Assembly: GCA_032358165.1 (NCBI GenBank)
Contig: JAALGY010000014.1
Coordinates: 682,001-746,000 of the forward strand
Source of the DNA: Diplosphaera chodatii
Taxonomy: Eukaryota > Chlorophyta > Trebouxiophyceae > Prasiolales > Stichococcaceae
Length of the DNA: 64,000 bases
Reading direction: 5' to 3'
The notes below the pieces were generated by a model, which ran no database searches, was not told the DNA's origin, and was given only the letters and a program-made list of their open reading frames with translations. This document shows, piece after piece, positions 22,895-34,462 of this stretch (position 1 is the stretch's first letter; the number at the start of each line of letters is the position of its first letter). A program made the position numbers and the translations under genes.

Positions 22895-25800
22895 TCACGG
22901 AGGCAGTGGTGGAGGAGATGGTGGAGGCAGTGCGCAGAAGGCGGATGGGGGAACCGCGTAGTACGCCCGCCCGCCCGCTGCACAATGCACACTGGAGCTG
23001 TTGATGCACGGTCTGGTGACGCGGCTGTTTTGACACACCCGGTTTTTACAGCAGATGTGCGGTGTCATGCGGCATATGGCCGACAGTCGTGCAAACACAC
23101 GCACAGGTTGCCACACATCAGAGCTGCTCACCATTGCAAAAGGGCGGGGCCCCTTTGCCGAAGGAGAAGCAGTTGGGGTCGAGGGTGGGGTTGGAGGCGC
23201 CCATGAGGCGCCGGCGCCGGGTGCACTCTTCTTGGGTGTTGTCGATGGCCGTTCCATTGTAGTTCCTGCAGGTCAGGCGGTCACGTTGGCGGCCGTTCCA
23301 ACTGCCCGGCATCGGGGTGCGGCCCCGCCGTTCAGAGGGTGTGGGCCACATAACGCTCGCACCAGTACAGCACCGCGGCTGAGCCGCTCCTGCCCTGGTA
23401 GTAGCTCATCTCAAAGTTTAAGACGCCTGCACACTCAGAAGGAGCAGAGAGGAGTGTCAGTGCTCCTGTCAGGCTTGAGCAGGTAGCAGAAACACGTAAT
23501 GTCTGCTGGCAGATGCGGACCAGGACCGCTGGAAAACCTTGATGTACTGGCAGCTGCCTGTTGTTTGTGACATGCCTGTGGTGGGCGCACAGGCAAGCAC
23601 CGCGAGGTCAGCCGAAGAGTTGAAGCAGACATCACAGTAGACTTGCCTGCGGTTAGGAGGTTGGAGGGACCAAAGGAGTACGAGCCTCCATCGAACCCCT
23701 CCCGACTTAGGATAAAGTTGCCTGCAGTCCGTTGCATGAAAGAGGCTGCAAAACTGTGCAGCCTCCCAAGGCATGTACATGTTATATCTGGTACTGAACG
23801 GCATGTGCTGAAAACCAGGCAAGAGAGCCTAGCACGAGCTCCTGGTGCACCTCCGATGTTCAGTTGGATACCATCATCTGAGTACGCATAAAAGTTGTAG
23901 AAGCCGTCAATGGGTATGGTGATGCCGCCAGTCCATCTGCACGAAAATGCAGCTGGTTAGATGCAACGGTGTGATGGTGTGCTGGCACGATCTCTTCAGA
24001 TTATGACAGAAAATATTTGATTGCGCATGGTATCCAGATGACAGCAAGCTGCTCAACGAGCTGACTGTTGATTGTACGGTGGGGCCCTGGCGACCAAATC
24101 TGGAAATGCTGGCACTGGCACACCAGCAAGCTGAGGTTCAGGACGAGGAAACTCGAGGGGGTGCTGAACTGCCTACCGAACAATATAGCTGGCTGCCAGA
24201 CCAGGAGTCTGCAGGTCGTCGGCTGGAGTTGCCGTCTCGCCGCCACCATAGTCGGTGGTGTACTCGGCCGGGCAGCTGCGGTCATTGGTGATAGTGAATG
24301 GTGCAGCTGTCGGGCCGATGAAACCTGCAGCAAACAATGTTGGCTGTGAGTGCTTTTGCAGCTTGGCAAGTGTGACTGAACGGAGCACAGTTGTGCTGCC
24401 CTCGAATATTGACACCCGAGTCAGACTCAACCAGTGCACGAATCATGCCACCTCAGCATCCCGCGCAACGGTCTCAACCGCCCATTCAAATGCTGCAACC
24501 GGGGTGCCAGCTTCCATTGCGGCATGTGCCACCCAAATTTACAGCAGTGAGCGTACCGCATGACGTCGTGTTGCTGAAGTCACAGTGGCCAAGTGTGGGC
24601 TCGTCCACGTTCTTGGTAAAAGTGGGCGTGTTGAAGTCGTACCTGCAGGGCACCATGACCGTCAGTCTCGACAGCGCATACCCATGCGGGTACCAGTGCC
24701 TCTTGCAGTGACACACAGAGCAGTGGCTCTCCAAGAAGCGCATGCCGCTGCACCGCAGGGAGGTGACGCAGCACATGGTGGGTTGCCAGTGTAGAAGCCT
24801 GCTGGCCAGCTCACTGGTATGGGCAGGTCGTACTGTTGGGCGCGCTGCCGTCCGAGCAGCTCTTGCCGATGGGCAGCGGCGTGCTGGACTGCAGAACATT
24901 GCTCGTAAAGGTGACCAGGTCGCCACTGACGACAAAGATCTCCCGAAGGAGGCCGGCGCACACTGGCGGCGGCGGCGGACTTGGCGGAGGGCTGGGAGGA
25001 GGCTGGGGCGGCGGTGAGGGGGGCGGGCTGGGCGGTGGACTGGGCGGCGGCTGAGGCGGTGGCGAAGGCGGCGGGCTTGGGGGCGGCTGCGGCGGTGGCG
25101 ATGGCGGCGGGCTTGGGGGAGGCTGTGGCGGTGGCGACGGAGGTGGGTTTGGGGGAGGCTGTGGTGGCGGTGATGGTGGTGGCCTTGGGGGAGGCTGTGG
25201 TGGTGGGCTGGGTGGCGGGCTGGGGGGCGGCTGTGGTGGCGGTGATGGTGGTGGCCTTGGGGGAGGCTGTGGTGGTGGGCTGGGTGGCGGGCTGGGGGGC
25301 GGCTGTGGTGGCGGTGATGGTGGTGGCCTGGGCGGAGGCTGCGGTGGCGGGCTGGGTGGTGGGCTGGGGGGCGGCTGTGGTGGCGGTGATGGTGGTGGCC
25401 TTGGCGGAGGCTGCGGTGGTGGACTGGGTGGCGGGTTGGGGGGCGGCTGTCGTGGCGGAGGGCTTGGAGGCGGGGGTTTGGGCGGTGGTGGTGGCGGAGG
25501 GCTGGGGGGCGGCCGTTTGGGGGCCTTTGGTGGTGGCGGTCGTTTGGGGGGCGGTCGTTTGGGGGGCGGGCTTTTCATAGGCTTCTTAGAGGGTGGCTTC
25601 CGGAGAGTCGGCTTCTTCGGCGGCGCTGCAGCGCAGGCAGACAATTCAGCTGCGTCAATCACCGGATACGTGTCACCTGCTGGGGACCGCCCGGCCCTGC
25701 AGGGCTGCAGCTGTGCAGACTGCCAGACGCATCAGGCCCACGTCTGAACTGGAACGTGACTCTGCTCGATGGTGGACTCTGCTCACGTGTGCATGTTGTC

Positions 25801-27649
25801 CGCGCCTTGTTGATGATATAGCCAGGTGGGCAGATCCTGTAGCCAGGTGCGGACGGTCAGAAAATGGGCCTGGCACGACTGACTCAGCGGTGAAGCGGCA
25901 GTACGCTGGCTGCAGTGGAGCGTGCATGGCCTAATCAGGCAGGCTCACCGGCAGAAGGTGGAGCCAGTGAAGGGAGTGTAGCCACGGCCATGGCAAAACT
26001 TGCACCTGCAATTCACTCGCGCCATGATGCCTCAAAGCTGCCAGGATACGTGTGCTCAGCCGTGCTCAAACATTGCAGGGTGGGTCCGTGCTGCCTTTGG
26101 CAGATGATGAACTAGCTTGGGACACTCCGAACCACTGAGTAGACCGACGCAAGGTGAATCAACAGCCTGAGGACTCCAAGTGGTGAACCTACTTGAAGTT
26201 GCCGACACCATGCTTGGCAAAGCCGGGGCGGCAGCTGCGCAAGTTTTGCTTGTGGAAGCCGGCCAGCGGCTCGACGCCCGGCTTGAACACTGCGACACAA
26301 TTGGGCACAGGGTGGGGTCAGGTGGGTCCTGGTGTAACGGACATTATCGTCAACTGCAAACGTCGGCTGCATGCTGAGACCCGGCCCGCGCACAGTGCAC
26401 AACTGGCAGCAGCAGCTGAACTCACATCTGGCTGATATCAAGCGTACGATGCCAGAACAGAATCTCACCGGCTTGCCTGCCCACCAGAGTGGTCAGCCCA
26501 GGGCTGCGGACCTGCGTGCACCTGGACTCCTTTGCTGAGATGCCCCTCTTCACGTTGAAGGTGCACCGCAGGCACCGCCAGTTGTGGGCCTGCATGCGCA
26601 CTCGGCACATGTGCATATCGATCTGGCTGTGCATTTCACCACATTGCACTGCTTCAGTGACATGACAATGTAAAGCACATGTGTCCTTTTGTCGCACAGC
26701 AGCACGGCAACAGGGCCGCTAAAGCGAAGCAGTAGCCCGAGGCCCCCTCACCGTGACGCATTTGGCCTGCAAGCACCACGCCACAGCTCGTCAGGCAGCT
26801 CGTCAGGCACCATGCAGCACGCATGACATCTGGCGGCTGTACATGCCAGCGGTCATGCCGCAGCCAAAAGCAGTCCTGTCTCAAGGCCCGCACCCAAGGG
26901 CATCTAAATTTCACAGAGCACACGGGCAGGTCGCTAAGGGAGGAGCGAGCCGCTCACGATGTACGCCTCAATTGGGCTGCACTTGCCGCGCGTCCTGCCG
27001 GTCTTGGGGTTCTTACCGCACCGCCTCAGGAGGTCCACCGCCTGCAGTCAGGAGACAGACTCACCACCCGCACGCAAACGTAGCAGGCTGAAAGAGGGCC
27101 TGCGGCAGGCCGCCTGCCAGTGTCTGGCAGCATGCCCAGCTGACTGGTGATGACACACGAGGGATGGTGGCATCACCCCCCTGCCGCTTAGTAACCTCAG
27201 TTCTTGCTGTTTTGGCCCATACTGCAAGGGGTATGCAAGGCCCATACGCTGCGTGCACGCCAAGACTGCGGCGCTGATCCGAACTGCATGCTGTGTACCC
27301 CTGTCTGCTGCGTGAACACTGTAAGGCAGGTGGTGAAGGACAACAGCACGCTGCGCGCCCTGCTGGCATGACAGTGCATGTGCAGCAAAGGTAAGCAAAG
27401 ACCTACAAGACGAGTACATCGGATGTGTATGACAATGAAAGACCATATGCGCACCGCAGCGTCGCTGCGGCCCAGCAGCCTGGCGATGGACACCGTGAGC
27501 GTTTCGCCAGTTGCGACGCCCGCCCAGCACAACAACAACAACAGCGCCAGCGGTAGCGACACCGCTGCCCGCAGGCCTGTGACGGCCTGTGATTTATCAC
27601 GCAGCGTTCAGCGTCCCGACACCAGGCTGATGTACAGGCCCATTACCAT
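22895..27649 (-). CDS. Secreted Cys-rich / Pro-rich / PA14-domain protein, copy A
   Basis: Sixteen exons in phase (about 685 aa): 27649-27623, 27586-27455, 27041-26958, 26766-26752, 26589-26481, 26289-26193, 26005-25949, 25836-25787, 25625-24815, 24642-24557, 24324-24177, 23936-23851, 23721-23647, 23426-23363, 23265-23132, 22977-22895 (TGA). The signal peptide includes VSLPLALLLLLCWAGVATG; the ATG at 27649 needs a 36-nt first intron and is tentative. The Cys-rich head reads KNPKTGRTRGKCSPIEAYI, AHNWRCLRCTFNV, NLRSCRPGFAKHG, CKFCHGRG and ends CPPGYIINKARTTC, like ephrin-receptor/EGF-like repeats. Exon 9 gives about 220 residues of Pro-Pro-Pro-Ser/Gln/Arg, a wall-type hydroxyproline-rich rod. 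Then comes a PA14 domain: ITNDRSCPAEYTTDY, WTGGITIPIDGFYNFYAYSD, FEMSYYQGRSGSAAVLYW. PA14 domains bind glycans in many adhesins, so cell-wall binding is the likely role. Exon 4 is a 15-nt microexon (AKCVT). Two introns use GC donors (26480, 23646). It is a paralogue of the next gene. Confidence 0.75.
25130..25445 (-). repeat. 72-bp tandem repeat coding Pro-rich rod
   Basis: The string ggcggtgatggtggtggcc recurs at 25166, 25238, 25310 and 25382, a period of exactly 72 bp (24 codons). In the gene frame each unit encodes Pro-rich sequence such as PPPSPPPQPPPRPPPSPPP. Repeat number is likely to vary between strains. Confidence 0.85.
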
Positions 27650-28249
27650 CCAAGACGCGTCATGGTGCGTCAGGTGTTTTGGCACCGTAGGTGGCCCACG
27701 TGTGGCACAATAAAGACCTGCAGGTCCTGCTGATGCAAACATGATGGTAGATGACGGTCTTCAGGTAGGTCTGTTGCACCTAGAGAGGCCCTCTGACCAG
27801 TGCACCGCTCAGACGTCAAGCAGAAGTAATTGCGCGTTGTGCTTGCGCGTGTACAATCGAGCCCATGGTGCGCGCTGCAACATGGTAAGGCAGGAGCCGC
27901 AGGAGGTCGAGGAGGCCGTGTGATCAGGTTGACGAAGCGTGGGCATGCGGAGTAGCACCGTCGTTAAAAACATTGTGCACCTCACCTGTTTGGTCATCGC
28001 CTTGTTGCCCCCTCCACTACGCGCCAGGAGCTTCAGCTGCAGCAGCCGTCCATCTCTGATGCGGCTTAGGATTTGAGGACTATTCTGGTTTCTGGGTCGA
28101 GTTGCAAGCTTCTGTGGGCTGGAACACGCTCCTGCGCAGGTCACGCGTTGGGGACCCTGGTCCCTGTATTCCCAAGACTCTAGTGAAGGCAGTAACCCTG
28201 TCAGAGGTGATACAGGCTGGCAGCACGTTTGACAGTGGTGACTCACCAC
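27650..28249. other. Region upstream of PA14 copy A
   Basis: Probable promoter of copy A. No exon with splice logic was found; it leads into the foldback cluster at 28250. Confidence 0.35.
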
Positions 28250-28284
28250 TGTAGCACCAGTGCATCGGATGCACTGGTGCTACA
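28250..28284. repeat. Perfect 35-bp palindrome
   Basis: Two 17-nt arms (TGTAGCACCAGTGCATC and its exact reverse complement) around a single central base. It would form a very stable cruciform. Confidence 0.9.
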
Positions 28285-28300
28285 CAGCATCGTGTATTGC

Positions 28301-28356
28301 GCCTGCCCTCTGCAACGTTGCAGAGGCTGTTCACAGCCTCGCTCCTGAGGGCAGGC
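28301..28356. repeat. Nested inverted repeats predicting a three-way junction
   Basis: The outer arms GCCTGCCCTC (28301-28310) and GAGGGCAGGC (28347-28356) enclose a perfect palindrome TGCAACGTTGCA (28311-28322) and a hairpin GAGGCTG-TTCA-CAGCCTC (28323-28340). It lies 16 bp from the 35-bp palindrome. Confidence 0.8.
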
Positions 28357-28564
28357 ACGTCGCTTGATTGCTTGCTGAGTTGCTGTATGCATTGCAACAT
28401 TGCTAGAGACGGACTGCTGTGTGCTCGTGGAATCATGATCAAAATCGTTACCAGCGGCTCAAAGCTGCAACTAAACATGTCGGTTGGCGTTGGCAGGCTG
28501 AAGCAAGTTGCTTTGCTTCGAGTGATGGGCTCTATCGATTGTTGCAAAATGTGGACAACTTATT

Positions 28565-29042
28565 CTCTACCAGTGGATCACCAAACATATTGTCCAATAA
28601 AACTTGCTCAGTACCCAATATATTGATTTGGTTCCGCCGCCATATTGTGTTCTCAGCCGAGCGGCAATATACTGGGCAATACCACCCAATATTATCACGA
28701 CCGTAAGGATAAATCGGGCAAGGGGGCTAAACAAGTCCGTCAGCGGGGATGTGCAGGTCATTATATTGGTATTTCAAACTAAAGTTTTGCCCTCATCAAC
28801 TTTATTGCAACAATGTTGCAGTCAAAACAATATATTTGATGTCAACGTCAACAAAGTCAGCATCAAATTTTTTGCACCCTGCCAGATATTGCCAATGTAC
28901 TGCGTGTCAACCAGCTTTCGTATTGACCTGGGAACTATTGGCAGTATATTTTTTGGCCGAATTTTTTCATTAACCAGCTGGTTCCAGGCCCATATTGCCC
29001 CCCAAAATATTGCTCAATATATTGGGTGTCCCACTGGTAGAG
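28565..29042. mobile_element. 478-bp AT-rich inverted-repeat (MITE-like) element
   Basis: The left end begins CTCTACCAGTGGATCACC; the right end, read in reverse complement, begins CTCTACCAGTGGGACACC. About 28 bp pair with a few mismatches, including a shared inner ATATTG. Many internal CAATATTG/CAATATATTG motifs sit near both ends, like subterminal repeats. AT content is far above the surroundings. No target-site duplication was found by eye, and the open frames inside resemble nothing known. Confidence 0.7.
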
Positions 29043-30075
29043 GTTGGGTGTATCAAATGCTGTGCCAGTGGATCTGCTCCGCCACGCACCCAGATGTGAA
29101 CCTGAATGCTTGATTATCTTCCTTACTTTGATTGTGTTTCCGTGTCATTGTTGTGCAAACCTGCATTTTGATACACCAATCAATTACATATGCGAGCCAG
29201 CATACAAGTCACTAAATGCGGCAGACGCCAACCACCCAGCTCCCTGATCCGATCCCGCATCGGACAGCTTTGTCTTGAGCAGCTGATGTGATATATATAC
29301 TCGTACTTCTGTAGGATGCTGCCGCCATATTGAGTGATTGCCTGCCAGGGAGGTACACAAAACCCACACGAGTTGGCCAATCTAACCCTGCATCTGCTAC
29401 TACTCAGCTTGTGATGAACTCGATCTTGCTAACATAAGGTGCACTATTGTGTCTACGTTTATGGTTTGCTGTGTTGCTACCGCTGTCGTGTGAGTTGCTG
29501 TAAGTAGCAAGTGCTGGTCGTGGTAGAGTGTGTATGACCACAGCAGGCGGACCCAGGCAACGACGACCTCCTTCCGCTGTGTGGGTGTACAACCTTGCCA
29601 CTTGACCAACCACCCTGTCTCAACACAGGCTCCCTCATCACCATGTCACTACGCATGTGCGACCATGCATGTGAAGTATGGTATGTGCAGGTGCCCCCTA
29701 TAGCATGTGGCTGGTTTAGACACCTCACGATTGTTTGGGGCAGCAGCATACCATCATGCATCAAGCATCAATTGCAAGCCGGAAACTCGGTCAGGCTGGG
29801 ATGGCTGATGATGTGATACTACTTTTTGTTGCCTCCGAGCATCCACACTGAGCATCACCATGAGCGGACAAGACACCGACCTGTCTGTTGCGTAAAAGGC
29901 CCTCAGAGCAGTGCCGCTGTGCAGAAGAAAGACTTGGAGATTGCCCGGTATGCGGCACCGCCCGCTGCACACAAGAGCCCTGGCTCATATCCACAGGGCG
30001 GCGGGACTATGCAGTAGCCGGCAGCAGTAATCGAGCATGTGTTGCCATCGATGGGCGGGGCACAGCGGTGTCAGA
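29043..30075. other. Intergenic region downstream of PA14 copy B
   Basis: About 1.0 kb, moderately AT-rich to about 29500. It is probably 3' UTR of copy B and spacer. No supported exon. Confidence 0.35.
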
Positions 30076-33000
30076 TCAACAAGGAGACCGCAAGCTCGGC
30101 GGCGCTCTGTCAAGCACATGCATGCTGCATGTCGCGTTTGTACCGCTTGGCTGATCGGCCAGCAGCCGACGTTCCATCTGACATGTGGCCGGAGTCTCAT
30201 CGATGGCTGTTCCATTCCAGTTCCTATACGGAAACCGTTCAGATTAGTTCCGTTCACACCCTGCCACCATGCTCGGGAACTCTACATTGTGGTCCGCCAC
30301 CCACGCAGGGCAGCAGGCTCTCGACAAGTATGGCCATCTGAGGCAGAATGGTGCACAGTACATGTTGCACTAGGATGCAGCAAGCACACCAGAGCAGCAC
30401 TAGTGCCGCGTCGTCACGCCGTTGGTAGAATTGAATGTCAATCGGCAGCACCCCTGCAAGACCAGCAGAACACAAGGTTGCATCTATCTCATATGCTAGT
30501 TTCGTGTTCTTGCAAGAACATACAATAGATTGGTTCTCGACACAATTTTGTGTCATTGGCCATGCTTGCAGCCGGACTGGTTTGGTGACATCGATCATTC
30601 TAGCCACAGATTCCTTTGGAGTAGGGGCAGAACCAACGTGTTCACAGCTAGGACTGCAGCTGGAGTCCTTCAGACCTACCTGCTGTCAGGATGGCGGTGG
30701 CTGCTTGGACAGGATAGGCGTTAGTGTCGAAGCCAGTCTTCTCAAGGACGACGTTGCCTGCATGAAGCACTTGCTTTGGCGGCGGGCTGTGCTTGGGGTA
30801 GGTGCAGTCAGAAAGCAACGTGGCATCAGCTGCCCAGGATGAGGTGGGTGTTCATGCATCAAGAGGCAAGCACAGACAACGTGGTCTGCAACCAGATGTA
30901 CCCCCAATCTCCAGCCGCATGCCATCGTCCGCAGCAGCTGCAAAGCTGTAGTTGCCATTGATCGGTATGGTGATTCCCCCTGTCCACCTACGTGTACAAC
31001 AGTTGTGCATACCGACCACGTCTCGGCCAGGTGATGTCTGATGCAGTGTATGCAGACCATATATATTGCACATTAGGGTTTGCTGGAGACTTGGTGTACC
31101 CATGGTTGGGTATATATGTGAGCATCCCGCCCATCTGAACCAAATGTCTGCACCGGGGCTAAATCACTTCGTAAATCAGTACAGTCTGTGATTGCTGTGA
31201 TCGATGAGGATGCTGCCTACCGCACAATGTAGTTCTTCCTCAACCCATCGACAAGGAAGTCGCTGCCTCCATCCGGTGGGTTGTTGCGGCCGCCGAGGTA
31301 GTCACTGGTGTAGGTAGCTGGGCAGCTCCGGTCCGCATTGAGAGTGTATGCCACAGTCGTCGGGCCGGCCAGGCCTGCATTGCACACTCGGGTGTGCGGT
31401 CAACAGACCGCAGCATGCGTGCACACAGCGAGCGCTGCCCGCAGCAAATGCGAAGCGCAATAGCACGAGGCTGGCATCATTCGGTTGTGACTTGGGCACA
31501 CAGCAGGCGGTGCTGCACGCAGGCCCGTGTTGCTGCCAGCATCCACAGTCGCCGCGCCGTCGTGCACCATGGGTCAGCCCATGGCCCTCCTCAGCTGCTT
31601 CATGCAACTTGATGTCGCTCGTGCTGTATCCGCTGAAAACGGAGCATGAGACACCGCACCGCAGGGCGCCGTGGCGTTGAAGTCGCAGTAGCCGTTCGTG
31701 GGCTCTTCAACCGTCCGCTGGTCATCCGGCACAGCTGGGTCATACCTGCAATGACACGGTTGCAATATCCTCAGCGTGCACGTGGATGTGGGACCCACAG
31801 CAGCCACTAATGCACTTTCGCATCGTGATATCGAAAAATAAAAAGCCTCAGTGTTATTATGCGTGACACGACACGAGATGTTTTTCAAAACCGCAAGCCT
31901 GCAGGTCAAGCGCACAGTACTGCTGCTCACGGGTATGTGCAGGGGTCGGCGCAGGGCCTGCCGACGTGCAGCGGGGTGCTATCATTCAAGGCGTCTGTGA
32001 AGCCCGGCATGCTGGAGTTGAAGACAAAGACCTCCTGGCGTAGGCCGGCGCACGCTGGTGGCGGGGGCGGCGATGGAGGGTCCAGGGGCGGTGGGTTGTC
32101 AGGGGGCGGGCGGTCCGGTGGAGGGCTGTTCGGTGGAGGGCTGTCCGGTGAAGGGCTTCCTGGGGGAGAGCTGTCCGGTGGAGGGTTGTCCGGTGGAGGG
32201 CTGTTCGGTGGAGGGCTGTCCGGTGGAGGGCTTCCTGGGGGCGGGCTGGGCGGGGGAGAGCTGATCGAGGGGGTGGCAGACGAAGGGCTTCCTGGGGGCG
32301 GGCTGGGCGGGGGAGGGCTGGCAGTAGGTGGGCTGGCTGGCGGCGGGCTCTTCGGCGGAGGGCTTCTGGCTTGTGGCCTCGTTGGTGGTGCTGCAGTTGG
32401 GCAGCGTTGTATGACAACCACGCACCCAGCAGCCTCACAGCATGCGATGGGTTGATGTATGGGCCCGCCGAGCTCGCAAAAGCTCTGGCACAGAAGCTCA
32501 ATGTGTACCCCGCCCAATAGGCTGCTTCTAGGACCAAGTGACCAGATCAACAGCTGGGGATGACATCTTACCTGTGCACTTCGTTCGCGCCCTGTTGATC
32601 GTGAAGCCAGCTGGGCAGGTGCTGTCAAGGCAGCACACAATCCTGTTGTTTGGGGTCAATGTGTTGCACATCACGCAGGCCCTTGCGTATTATTCGACGT
32701 CGGTGCCACCGTGTTAAGTGCGCCCCTGCACCATGGCGCAGCATTGTGCACACTCACCGGCAGCTGGTGGCGCCGATGCGGGGACTCCAGCCCCGCCCGG
32801 AACAAAGCACGCACTTGCTTACGACCGCTGTGAAGCTCAGCAAGGCATACAGTCTGGCAACTTGTTCGTTGCCATGCTCGTGCCACACACCGATGGCCGG
32901 TAGCACCTCACGGGCCGTGAGTTGGCGCCGCATCTATAGCAGCATGTGTGGGCTGTGCAGAAGAGCTGTGTTGGGAGCAGGCACGGCAATGTGACAGAGG

Positions 33001-34462
33001 TACCCACTTGTAGTTACCGAAGCCGGACTTGGCGTAGCCGGGCCGGCAGCTGCGCAGGTTCTGCTTGGTGGCGCCCGCCAGCGGCTCGACGCCCGGGCGG
33101 CACACTGCAGCGCAGATGGGCGGCAGTAGTGGTGCCAGGTTCTCAGAAGGTCGCACGATCATCTGCTGCACTGCCGATTGACAACATACACATTGAAGAC
33201 CTGCCTAGAAGCCGACACATACAGTGTTACTTTATCCAGCAGCATCTGGTATGGCAGGATGCGCGGTGATGCGCGTTTGCTATTCCCAAAGGCCGACGCA
33301 CCTGCTTCACCGTCTCTCAGCGCCGTCAGGCCCGGGCTGCGGACCTGGGTGCACCTGGACTCCTCCGCCGAGATGCCCTTGCCCACGTTGAAGGTGCAGC
33401 GCAGGCACCGCCAGTTGTGCGCCTGCCACCGGCACGCAATGGTTGCAACTGGCTTGAGACTGCCGTACACTTGACAGCAGTGGCAGTGCGACGCTAGATG
33501 CTTGCTATCAGCTACATCATCATCCAATGTCGCAGCCATTCCTGTATTGGGGCCAGCGCTCGGCAGGGTCTCTCACCTTGACGCACTTGGCCTGCAGACA
33601 GCAGCGCGGCGGTCCCTCAGCAACACCAAGCATGTTCCGCGTGCAGCAACATAGCCACAAGATCAACTGCTCTCGTTGTCGACCAAGCATGCTTCAGAAC
33701 AAGCAGCGACTGTGTGTGCGGTTATCACCCATGTGTGCGGCAAGCTGTGCGCCTGCTAGAACACCGACTGTTGCGCAGCCTCAGCATGCGACACTGCCAA
33801 GCTCGAGAAACTATGCTCACGATGTAGGCTTCTGTCGGGCTGCACTTGCCACGCGTCCTGCCGGTCTTTGGGTTCCTCTCGCACCGCCGCAGCAGGTCAG
33901 CCGCCTGCCGGCCAGCATACATCCATTAATCAATCAAATCATGGTCGATCAGCCGCTGTTATTGATGGAGTGTGACTGCTGATGTCGTTCGGCGTCAAGT
34001 GGTCAATGCGCAGCATGGTCACAGCCAGCGATGGGGCCTGAAGGCAGTCCAGTACTGCTGGTACAACATCGATCAGTGAAGGGTATTCCTATACATTCAG
34101 CATCGCTCAGCAGCTTCCACCCACTCGGCTGATGAACCACAGGCAGCTTGACGCTCGAGAACAAAGCCTGGCAGCAGTCTCTGCCCACTGCCTTGAGCTG
34201 TTGTGATGCCGCCTGCTTCTCACTCGACCACGGTACACATTGCACGGGCAGATCTCGAGGATTCAGCCTTGGAGGTGCGCACGCAGGGCGATCTGGTCAG
34301 AGAAGCCATACAAAGTGTTTAGAAGGTCAGTACCTCATCATCGTCGCGGTTGGCGAGCCTAGCGACCGATACGGTGGTGGGCTGTCCTGCTGCAGCCGCC
34401 GCCGCCGTGCCCACCCAGCACAGCAGCAGCAGCGACAGCGGCAGCGCCAGCGCTGTCTGCAT
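30076..34462 (-). CDS. Secreted Cys-rich / Pro-rich / PA14-domain protein, copy B
   Basis: Fourteen exons in phase (540 aa): 34462-34334, 33904-33821, 33591-33577, 33422-33311, 33104-33008, 32817-32758, 32621-32572, 32390-31931, 31745-31660, 31374-31221, 30987-30902, 30757-30680, 30453-30390, 30223-30076 (TGA). A clean ATG opens a signal peptide, MQTALALPLSLLLLCWVGTA. The Cys-rich head parallels copy A exon by exon: KNP.. region RNPKTGRTRGKCSPTEAYI, 15-nt microexon AKCVK, AHNWRCLRCTFNVGKGISAE, NLRSCRPGYAKSG, CVLCSGRG, CPAGFTINRARTKC. The Pro-rich hinge is shorter than in A (about 115 residues, 18-bp units such as PPPDSPPPNS). The PA14 domain follows: LNADRSCPATYTSDYLGG, WTGGITIPINGNYSFAAAAD, IDIQFYQRRDDAALVLLW. 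The last exon ends earlier than in A, without the Pro-rich C-terminal tail. All introns fit GT-AG. Role as for copy A: probably a wall- or matrix-bound glycan-binding protein. The exon 6 acceptor (ctaag-type, at 32818) is the weakest border. Confidence 0.75.

Noticed and set aside
24981..25580. Long plus-strand Val/Ala/Gly-rich frame
   Set aside because: It is the complement of the 72-bp Pro-rich repeats of PA14 copy A; repeats with a period divisible by three keep several frames open.
28604..29113. 169-codon plus-strand frame in the AT-rich element
   Set aside because: No transposase-like motif and a composition expected of AT-rich non-coding sequence.
31859..32455. Plus-strand Gly-rich frame
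   Set aside because: Antisense shadow of the Pro-rich hinge of PA14 copy B.
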